From JANLTP01 sp031363055 (GTDB lineage Bacteria; Pseudomonadota; Gammaproteobacteria; Burkholderiales; Burkholderiaceae_E): a DNA stretch of 6,233 nt. A program made the position numbers and the translations under genes. The stretch lies in the NCBI GenBank assembly GCA_031363055.1, contig JANLTP010000158.1:1-6233 (forward strand), written 5' to 3'. A model generated the notes under the pieces. It was not told where the DNA came from. It made no database searches and saw only the letters and a list, made by a program, of their open reading frames with translations. Every line of letters begins with the position of its first letter. Position 1 is the stretch's first letter. Shown here in pieces: positions 1 through 6,233 of the stretch.

Positions 1-111
1 ACTGCGACGCGAGTCGATCTGCCTGCAATCGATCAGCTCTGCCGGCTTTTCGGCTGTCGTGTTGGCGACCTGTTCGAACACTTGCCCGACACTAGCGAGG
101 CACATAAGTGA
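1..111 (+). CDS. C-terminus of a small XRE/Cro-type HTH transcriptional regulator (5' partial)
   Basis: The first frame is open from base 1 to a TGA at 109-111 and gives 36 residues, cut at the 5' end by the window edge. The segment VDLPAIDQLCRLFGCRVGDL followed by FEHLPD matches the last helices of small Cro/C1-type HTH proteins (HTH_26-like), whose usual pattern is 'l..L..lc..L.c.pgDLleyvpd'. The DNA-recognition helix lies upstream and cannot be seen. Such proteins are usually about 70-100 residues and bind operators near their own promoter. The stop overlaps the pglW start by 4 nt (GTGA), so the two genes are almost certainly co-transcribed and may be translationally coupled. Autoregulation of the defence operon is the natural inference but cannot be tested here, because promoter and operator are outside the window. 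Family assignment rests on a short stretch. Confidence 0.72.
   Translation, partial: TATRVDLPAIDQLCRLFGCRVGDLFEHLPDTSEAHK
97..100 (+). promoter_or_regulatory. Ribosome binding site of pglW
   Basis: GAGG lies 7 nt upstream of the GTG at 108, inside the 3' end of the HTH gene. A TAA in the pglW frame at 105-107 directly precedes the GTG, so no longer N-terminus is possible. Together these fix the start at the non-ATG codon. Confidence 0.7.
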
Positions 112-3100
112 GCCTCAGTGCCGCCCGCTGGCACGTCATCGCGCAATCGAACTTTGCCTGGGAGCGCGAAGCGCTGGAGTGGTTGCGCAGCAACCTGCCT
201 GACCGTGACCCGTGGCACGTGTGGACGAACTTCGAGTTCATAGACGAAGAGGGCAAAGTCAGCGAAGTCGATGCGCTGGTGCTTTCGCCTGCCGGGCTGT
301 TCCTCGTGGAAATCAAGAGCCGGCCGGGCGTTTTGGCCGGTGATGCACACAGTTGGACCTGGACGACCGATGGCCGTTCAACCACCTATGACAACCCACT
401 TATTCTCGCGAACCGAAAAGCCAAGCGCCTCGCCAGCCTGCTTCGGCGGCAGTCGGCGATCATCAAGGCCAAGATCAGATTGCCCTTCGTCGAACCAGCG
501 GTCTTTCTTTCGTCCACCAGCCTCACATGTCGTCTCGAAGGCCTTGCCAAGAGCGCCACTTTTCAACATGGACGGCCGGGCGCATTGGACGATACCGGTG
601 TCATCGGAGCCTTATCGAACGGTATCGCTAACCGAGGTTCGGGGAAAGTTGAGGTTCAGCAAGTACGCGCTATTGCTCGTGGACTTACCGAGGCGGGCAT
701 TCGCCCTTCGAACAAACACCGACAGGTCGGCGACTACAAGCTGGGCGAGTTATTGGCCGAGGGCGACGGCTTCCAAGACTGGGCGGCGAACCACGTCAGC
801 ATCGACACAGTTCATCGCCGTATACGAATCTACCCGGTAGCGTCGGCATCCAGCCCGGAGCTACGGGCCATCCGAGCACGGTTGGCTCGCCGCGAGTTCG
901 AAATTCTGGAAGATATAGACCACCCAGGAATTCTGAAAGTCAAAGACTACAAAGAAACCGAACTCGGACCAGCGCTTATATTTGACCACGACCCCAAGGC
1001 GGTGCGATTGGATCACTTGCTGCGCGACCGAGGTGGACGTCTCACGGTCACCCAGCGACTACAACTGGTGCGCGATATCGCCGAGACTTTGAAGTACGCC
1101 CACTCAAACCGTCTTTACCACCGCGCCCTCGGGCCACAAAGCATACTTGTTCGCAGCGCTGAGAATGGCGCCATGCATCTTCGCTTGATGAACTGGCAAA
1201 CCGCCTCGCGCAACGCGAGCAATTCTGCTTCACCCGACACGGTTCACCGCACGACGGGCACGCAACACGTCGAGGACTATGTCGAAGATCTTGGCCTCAT
1301 CTATCTGGCGCCCGAGACCACACGTGCAGACCCAGCCCACGGACCCAGTCTGGACGTTTTCTCTCTTGGCTGTATCGCTTACCAAGTGTTCAGTGGTCAC
1401 GCACCCGCTGAATCAGTGCTTGATCTTACCGAAAAGCTGCGCATAGGCCAGGGCCTGCGTCTTTCGGACGTCATGGACGGTTGCGGTGCCCGCCAGCAGG
1501 AACTCATTCAGTTCTCGACATGTCCGGATGTTCTCGCGCGCTACGACACCATCCAAGGGTTTCTGGATGACCTGGATCGCGTCGAGGATGAGCTCACGAC
1601 CCCTGACCCAGAAGCCACCATTGACCCCGGCGTGGCCAGCGCCGGTGACCGCTTGGACGGCGGCTTTACGGTCGTCAAGCGCATGGGGCGCGGCTCGTCG
1701 AGCGACGCGCTGTTGGTGCGCCGAGACGGCAGCGACGAAGAACACATTCTTAAAGTGGCGTGCGATGTCGCGCACAACGACCGACTGGCCGCCGAGGGCG
1801 AGGTGCTTGCTCGGCTGCACCACCAGAACATCGTTGCTCATCGCGAGACGCTCAGGGTCGCTGGCCGGACTGCCTTGTTATTGAAGAGCGCTGGCGCCCG
1901 GACAATGGCCGAGAAACTCAAGGAAGAGGGGCGCCTGTCGCTCGACATGCTGCAGCGCTTCGGCGAAGAGCTCATCGAAGCGGTGAACCACCTTGAGGCC
2001 GAAGGCGTCGCCCATCGCGATATCAAGCCTGAGAACATTGGCATTGCGGAGAACCGCAACCGGAAGCTGCAGCTCGTGTTGTTCGACTTCTCGCTGTGCC
2101 GTACCTCGGCCGACAACATTACCTCTGGCACGCACCCCTATCTCGACCCATTTCTGTCGCTACGGCGGCCGCCGCGCTGGGACTTGTACGCCGAGCGCTT
2201 CGCACTGGCTGTCACGTTATATGAGATGACAGTCGGGCAGCCGCCGGTATGGGGCGATGGGCAAACTTCGCCGTCGATGCTCGATGTCGAGGCTAGCATC
2301 GAGAGCGACGTCTTCGACCCGGTCACGCGCGAGGCCTTCACGGCGTTCTTTGCGAAGGCATTAAAGCGTGACTACCGCGAGCGTTTTGACAATGCCGAAG
2401 ACATGCTTCGCGCGTGGCGCGCGATCTATACCGATCGTCAAACGATTCACCCTGGCGACGCGGGCGTTGTGAAAGGCCTTACTGCTGCGGCTATGACGGC
2501 CACGCCGCTCACCACAATGGCCGAACTAGGCTACAGCCTTGAATCACAGGACATCCTGGAGCGCATGGGCATACACAATGCTCGCGAGCTGTTGGCGGTT
2601 GATCGCATTCGCTTCCGATATCTGCGAGGTGTCGGCGACAAGTTTCGCAAAGAGATTCGACTGACTGCCAAGGAGCTTGCCCGCTTGCGGCCCGATCTGA
2701 CCCAGGGTCGCAGTACGGCACACGATGCCGACGAAGAAGGTGGCGGTGCAGTCAGCGTCAATGAACTGGCGACCCAGTTGCTGCCGCGCCGCCCCGCGGG
2801 CGATGATCGTCCTGAAGAAGCTGCTCTTGCCTACTACCTGGGACTGGACGATAGTGTTCAGTCTGGCGTCTGGCCTGAGCTTGGCGAGTCGGCGTTGGCC
2901 AATCAAGTAAGCCGGGCCAAGTTGACCGATACGCTCGTCAAAGCCCGCGAACGCTGGCTCAAGAACCCGGTGTTTACCGAACTTCGCCAACAACTTGACG
3001 CGCTAGTGCGCAGCCAAGGCCAGGTCATGAGCGCGCATGAGTGCGCGATGGCCGTGCTGGCATTGCGCGGCTGCGCTGCGCAGGACGACGCAGAGCGGCT

Positions 3101-4397
3101 GCGCCAAGCCACGGCCGTGTTGCGTGCTGCGGTCGAAGCTGAATCGCATCTCGAGCAACCGCGCTTCGAGGCATTCGATCACCAACCCCGATCCCTGATC
3201 GCCAGCGCATCGACCTGGGCTGACTATGCCCGCCAGCTTGGTGCCGCCGCCGATGCCTGCGCTTTGGCGGACCCCTTGCTGCATCCGCCCCGGGTACTCG
3301 AAACGCTGGAGGGTGTTTCCCGACCGACCGCGACCGAGGGTGACGTCGTGCCGGCGGGAGCACTTGCGCCCACTCGGTTGCTGCGGCTGGCAGCCTCTGC
3401 ATCGCGCAAGGCCGCGTTGTCCAGCCGCCAGGAGATCTACCCGCGCGGAATGTCGCCGACGCAGGCCCTGCGGCAGTCTTTGGGCGCGCTCGTTGGCGCA
3501 CCGGAATTGCGTGCCCGCGAAATCCAGGATCGGGTGCGTGGGCGCTACCCCGAAGCCGCCGCATTGCCGGAGCGGCCCGAGCTTGATCGCTTACTTGAAG
3601 AGGCCGGCGCGCCCTTGACCTGGGACCCCTTGGCTGCACAAGGCGCTGGTGCCTACCGACTCTCGACTTTGGGCAACGCGCAAACGGCCGGCACCACCAC
3701 GGTGTTTTCACGTCACGCCACCGAGCTCACCCCGCGCGCCGGTGACGGCGAAGCGGCCGATGCCAGCGCGATTGAGGAACGACTCACCCGAAACCTCCAG
3801 CAAGGAGGCCTACTCGTGCTGACCGTTCACCCGCGCATGGCACGTCGGGCTGAGTCTGAATTGCTGCATCGCTTTGGACAATCCGACACTCGGCCAAGTC
3901 CATTGCAGCGCGTGAACTTTGACGCGCTTTTGCTGACAGCGCTTCGTGAGCAGGCGCTAGCAGCTCGGGTCGACTGGAATGTGGTTCTCGAGGCCGACGC
4001 AGCCGACCGCGACAGCCGGCATTGGATCAATTTGCAACGGCTTGTTCAACGAACGCTACCCGCCCTGCGCGTCGCACTGCTGGACAGTGCGGCGCCGATC
4101 CTGCTGGTCAGTGTCGGCCTGCTTGCGCGTTACGAACTCATGAAGCTTATTACTGAGATTGAAGAGCACGCGGGTCGTCCGGAACATTCCCCCAGTGTCT
4201 GGCTCTTGCTGCCCACGGCCGAACATGGCCTGCCGGTCATTGATGGTGTCGCAGTACCGATCGTGAACAACCTGGGGAACACGCGCACGTTGGCGCTGGT
4301 GCAGACATGGGTCGAGAACAGACACCGGGCACACGAAGATAAACACCGGGCATACGAAGATCGCCGACCTGACAGTAGTGCGCGAGTAACTCCATGA
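108..4397 (+). CDS. pglW: BREX-2/Pgl serine/threonine kinase PglW (NERD, pseudokinase, kinase, HhH, C-terminal domain)
   Basis: This 1429-residue cytoplasmic protein has the PglW architecture. Residues ~10-130 are a NERD nuclease-related domain with D55, then E68-I-K70, the PD-(D/E)XK pattern, and a preceding acidic helix (E19/E21/E24). Residues ~205-490 have a kinase fold but are degenerate: the HRD loop reads HRALGPQS (338-345), DFG is replaced by NWQ (362-364), and there is no clear beta-3 lysine, while APE (401-403) remains. Residues ~516-775 form a second kinase with a glycine loop (G527-R-G529), K549, HRD (636-638), K640, N643 and D660, so it is probably active; DFG reads DFS. A helix-hairpin-helix segment (LRGVGDKFRKEI, 839-850) follows, then a winged-helix-like stretch (~1115-1185) and a C-terminal region ending near WVENRHR. 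In Streptomyces Pgl, PglW is a kinase that acts with the PglX methyltransferase; its targets here are unknown. No membrane segments or signal peptide are seen. The GTG start overlaps the HTH stop. The name rests on domain order and recalled family features, not on a search. Confidence 0.9.
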   Translation: MSLSAARWHVIAQSNFAWEREALEWLRSNLPDRDPWHVWTNFEFIDEEGKVSEVDALVLSPAGLFLVEIKSRPGVLAGDAHSWTWTTDGRSTTYDNPLILANRKAKRLASLLRRQSAIIKAKIRLPFVEPAVFLSSTSLTCRLEGLAKSATFQHGRPGALDDTGVIGALSNGIANRGSGKVEVQQVRAIARGLTEAGIRPSNKHRQVGDYKLGELLAEGDGFQDWAANHVSIDTVHRRIRIYPVASASSPELRAIRARLARREFEILEDIDHPGILKVKDYKETELGPALIFDHDPKAVRLDHLLRDRGGRLTVTQRLQLVRDIAETLKYAHSNRLYHRALGPQSILVRSAENGAMHLRLMNWQTASRNASNSASPDTVHRTTGTQHVEDYVEDLGLIYLAPETTRADPAHGPSLDVFSLGCIAYQVFSGHAPAESVLDLTEKLRIGQGLRLSDVMDGCGARQQELIQFSTCPDVLARYDTIQGFLDDLDRVEDELTTPDPEATIDPGVASAGDRLDGGFTVVKRMGRGSSSDALLVRRDGSDEEHILKVACDVAHNDRLAAEGEVLARLHHQNIVAHRETLRVAGRTALLLKSAGARTMAEKLKEEGRLSLDMLQRFGEELIEAVNHLEAEGVAHRDIKPENIGIAENRNRKLQLVLFDFSLCRTSADNITSGTHPYLDPFLSLRRPPRWDLYAERFALAVTLYEMTVGQPPVWGDGQTSPSMLDVEASIESDVFDPVTREAFTAFFAKALKRDYRERFDNAEDMLRAWRAIYTDRQTIHPGDAGVVKGLTAAAMTATPLTTMAELGYSLESQDILERMGIHNARELLAVDRIRFRYLRGVGDKFRKEIRLTAKELARLRPDLTQGRSTAHDADEEGGGAVSVNELATQLLPRRPAGDDRPEEAALAYYLGLDDSVQSGVWPELGESALANQVSRAKLTDTLVKARERWLKNPVFTELRQQLDALVRSQGQVMSAHECAMAVLALRGCAAQDDAERLRQATAVLRAAVEAESHLEQPRFEAFDHQPRSLIASASTWADYARQLGAAADACALADPLLHPPRVLETLEGVSRPTATEGDVVPAGALAPTRLLRLAASASRKAALSSRQEIYPRGMSPTQALRQSLGALVGAPELRAREIQDRVRGRYPEAAALPERPELDRLLEEAGAPLTWDPLAAQGAGAYRLSTLGNAQTAGTTTVFSRHATELTPRAGDGEAADASAIEERLTRNLQQGGLLVLTVHPRMARRAESELLHRFGQSDTRPSPLQRVNFDALLLTALREQALAARVDWNVVLEADAADRDSRHWINLQRLVQRTLPALRVALLDSAAPILLVSVGLLARYELMKLITEIEEHAGRPEHSPSVWLLLPTAEHGLPVIDGVAVPIVNNLGNTRTLALVQTWVENRHRAHEDKHRAYEDRRPDSSARVTP
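4320..4361 (+). repeat. Two-copy 21-bp in-frame tandem repeat near the pglW 3' end
   Basis: Bases 4320-4340 and 4341-4361 are two adjacent 21-bp copies that differ at two positions. They encode RHRAHED and KHRAYED (residues 1405-1418), followed by an 11-residue basic/polar tail. The unit is an exact multiple of three, so the frame is kept. It looks like a recent slippage or duplication at the end of the conserved C-terminal region, and probably forms a charged, flexible extension. Confidence 0.85.
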
Positions 4398-4429
4398 TCA
4401 AAGCATCGGACGAGGTTCACACATGTTGA
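4394..4429 (+). other. Unused ATGA overlap and 11-codon ORF at the pglW stop; possible remnant of an ancestral pglX start
   Basis: An ATG at 4394 overlaps the pglW TGA (4395-4397) and opens an 11-codon frame (MIKASDEVHTC) that ends at the TGA 4427-4429, inside the start of the next gene. Its first 14 nt match the start of pglX at 6126-6139 in 11 positions, including the identical 8-mer TGATCAAA (4395-4402 and 6127-6134). Both reading frames start MIK-x-S. It is too short to be a credible gene. It can be read as the leftover of a direct pglW/pglX junction, or as chance. Confidence 0.45.
4412..4415 (+). promoter_or_regulatory. Ribosome binding site of the OLD-like gene
   Basis: GAGG is placed 7 nt before the ATG at 4423, in the only true intergenic gap (4398-4422). 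In the OLD frame a TAA at 4387-4389 precedes this ATG with no other start codon between, so the start is secure. The gap contains no hairpin or terminator, consistent with read-through from pglW. Confidence 0.75.
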
Positions 4430-6129
4430 CCAAACTGGCGATCCGGAATTTCAAGCTGTTCAAAGAGGTGGAGATTGAACTTGGGGAACGCGTAGTCTTC
4501 GTCGGGCCAAACAACGCTGGCAAGACTTCGGCCCTGCAATCGCTGGCCTTATGGAGCTATGGCGTGCGGCGTTGGGTGGAGAAAAGAGGTGCAGGCAATG
4601 TACCAAAGGAACGCGCTGGGGTCACAATCAATCGACGAGACCTCATCGGGTTACCTGTGCCGTCCGCGAACCTGCTCTGGCGCGATTTGCACGTACGCGA
4701 GGGCTATCGAGAAGCGAACAAACAGAAGACGCGAAACGTTTCGATCGGGATTGCGGTCGAGGGTCTCGACAATGGCCATTCCTGGATCGCTGATATGGAG
4801 TTTGACTACGCTAATGAAGAGTCTTTTTACTGTCGATCGCGTCTGTCGGAGGATGGTGCGCGCAAAGTAGTCCCAGTCGCGGCGTCGGAACTTCGCTTGG
4901 CCTACCTTCCTCCAATGTCCGGTCTGGCAGCCAACGAAAGCAGGCTCGACGAAGGCGCGATTGGCGTACGAATTGGCGAAGGGCGAACCGCCGAAGTTTT
5001 GCGCAATCTTTGCTGGCAGGCTCAACAGCGCAATGCAGCAGGCTGGGCCCGAATCGTTGAGCGCATGCGTGAACTTTTTGGCGTGACGATTGACGACCCT
5101 GAGTACATCAAGGAACGCGGCGAGATTGTGATGTCATTTCGAACACCCCAAGATGTCCGACTTGATCTCTCCGCTTGCGGACGCGGGCAACAACAGACGC
5201 TGCTCCTCTTGTCACATATGGCGGCCAATCCAGGTGCCGTGCTGCTGCTCGACGAGCCTGACGCTCACCTTGAAATCCTGCGCCAGCGGCAGATCTACAA
5301 TATTTTGACCGACACAGCCCGCGAGACGCACAGTCAGATCATTGCGGCCACTCATTCCGAAGTGATCCTCAACGAGGCTGCCGGACGAGATATGGTGGTC
5401 GCTTTCGTCGGCAAACCTCATCGCATCGACGATCGAGGCAGCCAGGTCTCGAAAGCGCTCAAGGAGATCGGCTTCGACCAGTATCTGCAGGCCCAGGAAA
5501 CCGGATGGGTGCTCTACCTTGAGGGCTCGACTGACCTGGCGATATTGCGCGAGTTCGCTTCGCTTCTCGCCCACCCCGCTCTGGCCGCCTTGGAACGCCC
5601 GTTCGTGCATTACGTCGCTAACCAGCCCGGTCAGGCGCGGCACCACTTTTACGGGCTGCGCGAGGCGGCTCCGAAGCTCGTCGGCGTAGCGCTTTACGAT
5701 CGATTAGAGATGCCTTTGCAGGAGGGCGATCCCAGCCTTACGCAACGCATGTGGAAGCGGCGCGAAATCGAGAACTACCTGTGCCAGCGCGAGACGCTGC
5801 TGAACTGGGCGCAGGCACAAGGCAACTCGCAGGCAGGCGAACTTTTCGCGGGCCTGTGGAGTGACGCCATGGCAACTGCCATCGAAGCAGTGTCGGCCGC
5901 GCTCTCGACGTTGGGTAAGCCCGAGCCTTGGAGCCCGGATCTCAAGGTGAGCGACGATTTCTTGCAGCCTCTTTTTCAAAAGTTCTACCACAACCTGGGG
6001 TTGCCCAATGTCATGCGCAAGACCGACTACCACACGCTCGCGCCCTATGTGCGTGCTGCAACTATCGATTCAGAAGTAATCAAGGTCTTGGACGAGATTG
6101 ACCGAGTATCGAGGCAAGGCCTGCAGTGA
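4423..6129 (+). CDS. OLD-like AAA/ABC-type ATPase with C-terminal TOPRIM nuclease domain
   Basis: This 568-residue cytoplasmic protein begins MLTKLAIRNFKLFKEVEIEL, the usual first strands of SMC/RecF/OLD-type ATPases. The Walker A motif is GPNNAGKT (28-35), an ABC-signature-like stretch is SACGRGQQQ (250-258), Walker B is LLLDEPDAHLE (274-284), and the switch histidine is H311 in ATHSE. A TOPRIM-like half follows: VLYLEGSTD (363-371, with E367 and D371), then VALYDR (D426) and REIENYL (447-453), the IENY motif typical of OLD-family nucleases. The second acidic residue of the TOPRIM DxD is not evident, because L428 follows R427, with E429 one place later. OLD proteins are DNA nucleases whose ATPase half dimerises and controls cleavage; GajA of Gabija and fused PARIS-type ATPase/TOPRIM proteins are defence relatives of similar build. 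There is no UvrD-like partner next to it, so Gabija is unlikely. It lies between pglW and pglX, is not a core BREX-2 gene, and overlaps pglX by 4 nt, so it is co-expressed with the system. Its exact role is unknown. Confidence 0.85.
   Translation: MLTKLAIRNFKLFKEVEIELGERVVFVGPNNAGKTSALQSLALWSYGVRRWVEKRGAGNVPKERAGVTINRRDLIGLPVPSANLLWRDLHVREGYREANKQKTRNVSIGIAVEGLDNGHSWIADMEFDYANEESFYCRSRLSEDGARKVVPVAASELRLAYLPPMSGLAANESRLDEGAIGVRIGEGRTAEVLRNLCWQAQQRNAAGWARIVERMRELFGVTIDDPEYIKERGEIVMSFRTPQDVRLDLSACGRGQQQTLLLLSHMAANPGAVLLLDEPDAHLEILRQRQIYNILTDTARETHSQIIAATHSEVILNEAAGRDMVVAFVGKPHRIDDRGSQVSKALKEIGFDQYLQAQETGWVLYLEGSTDLAILREFASLLAHPALAALERPFVHYVANQPGQARHHFYGLREAAPKLVGVALYDRLEMPLQEGDPSLTQRMWKRREIENYLCQRETLLNWAQAQGNSQAGELFAGLWSDAMATAIEAVSAALSTLGKPEPWSPDLKVSDDFLQPLFQKFYHNLGLPNVMRKTDYHTLAPYVRAATIDSEVIKVLDEIDRVSRQGLQ
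6116..6119 (+). promoter_or_regulatory. Ribosome binding site of the pglX-like gene
   Basis: AAGG is 6 nt before the GTG at 6126; a GAGG at 6111-6114 is an alternative with a longer, 11-nt spacer. Both lie inside the OLD-like coding region. An in-frame TGA at 6099-6101 with no other start codon afterwards makes GTG 6126 the first possible start. The 4-nt overlap suggests that ribosomes may also reinitiate after the upstream stop. Confidence 0.55.
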
Positions 6130-6233
6130 TCAAACCGTCAAAACTGCTCGCGGACCTGACCCGCCAGCTCAAACGTCTCGAAGACGACCTGCGCCAGCGC
6201 GTCGCTGAGGTGGCCGAGCTGAAGGCCGGCCTT
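6126..6233 (+). CDS. pglX: N-terminus of BREX-2 adenine-specific DNA methyltransferase PglX (3' partial)
   Basis: GTG at 6126 opens a frame that stays open to the window end, giving 36 residues. It begins MIKPSKLLADLTRQLKRLED and continues with DLRQRVAEVAELKAGL, a leucine-rich, highly charged helix with coiled-coil character. BREX-2 PglX proteins typically begin this way ('MI....LL.DLQ.Q...LEDDLR.RV'), before the methyltransferase domain. Full PglX is about 1200 residues and methylates adenine in DNA using S-adenosylmethionine, marking self DNA; in Streptomyces it is held in check by PglZ. No catalytic motif is inside the window, so the assignment depends on the N-terminal pattern plus the position downstream of pglW. 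The start overlaps the OLD-like stop (GTGA). Confidence 0.8.
   Translation, partial: MIKPSKLLADLTRQLKRLEDDLRQRVAEVAELKAGL

Noticed and set aside
271..840. 189-codon + strand frame overlapping the NERD region
   Set aside because: It is a shadow in another frame. The pglW frame carries the NERD motif, and the alternate frame has only low-information sequence.
2544..2993. 149-codon open frame on the - strand
   Set aside because: It is antisense to the HhH/linker part of pglW, has no recognisable domain, and the + frame is clearly conserved coding sequence.
3032..3047. 6-bp perfect hairpin with a 4-nt loop (CGCGCA/TGCGCG)
   Set aside because: It sits within pglW coding sequence with no T-tract. 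Short GC palindromes of this kind are expected by chance at this base composition.
3025..3711. 228-codon open frame on the - strand
   Set aside because: It lies entirely inside pglW. Its Arg/Pro-rich composition is typical of an antisense shadow of GC-rich coding DNA, and no family pattern is visible.
4398..4422. Possible promoter or terminator in the pglW-OLD gap
   Set aside because: Only 25 nt are available and they hold a Shine-Dalgarno sequence. There is no inverted repeat, T-run or recognisable -10/-35 pair.
5212..5646. 144-codon - strand frame opposite the OLD-like gene
   Set aside because: It covers the Walker B to TOPRIM part of the OLD gene on the other strand, with no domain or ribosome-binding support.
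4423..6233. Gabija system (GajA followed by GajB)
   Set aside because: The 568-residue protein resembles GajA in architecture, but the next gene begins like PglX rather than a UvrD-type helicase, and the upstream gene is pglW.
1..6233. tRNA, rRNA, CRISPR array, IS element or att site
   Set aside because: The window is almost fully coding. No clustered spaced repeats, transposase-like ORF or terminal inverted repeats were seen by eye on either strand.

Overview
The window is the 5' part of a type 2 BREX (Pgl, phage growth limitation) defence operon from a GC-rich bacterium (roughly 60% GC by eye). The codon use and protein style suggest a proteobacterium rather than an actinomycete, but no taxonomic marker is present, so this is only an inference. 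All genes are on the + strand and tightly packed, with only one intergenic gap, of 25 nt.

Layout: (1) bases 1-111 are the last 36 codons of a small XRE/Cro-type HTH protein, probably the operon's regulator. (2) Bases 108-4397 encode PglW, a 1429-residue protein. It has an N-terminal NERD (PD-(D/E)XK-like) domain, a degenerate kinase domain, a second kinase domain that keeps its catalytic residues, a helix-hairpin-helix segment and a long PglW-type C-terminal region. (3) Bases 4423-6129 encode a 568-residue OLD-like protein with an ABC-type ATPase and a C-terminal TOPRIM domain. It is not part of the canonical BREX-2 gene set. (4) Bases 6126-6233 are the first 36 codons of a protein whose start resembles BREX-2 PglX, the adenine-specific DNA methyltransferase. 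It runs off the window. pglY, pglZ and the brxD/brxHI genes would be expected outside the window.

The HTH/pglW and OLD/pglX junctions both use a 4-nt GTGA stop/start overlap, which suggests translational coupling. The pglW/OLD junction is different: OLD has its own ATG and Shine-Dalgarno sequence. An unused ATGA overlap remains at the pglW stop, followed by a sequence resembling the start of pglX (ATGATCAAAGCATC against GTGATCAAACCGTC, 11 of 14 identical). This looks like the scar of an ancestral pglW-pglX junction into which the OLD-like gene was inserted.

Expected working model: in characterised Pgl systems, PglX modifies DNA, the PglW kinase is thought to regulate the system by phosphorylation, and the remaining proteins complete phage recognition and control of PglX toxicity. 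The embedded OLD-like ATPase-nuclease could be an accessory effector or a back-up that acts when the BREX arm is inhibited. That role is inference.
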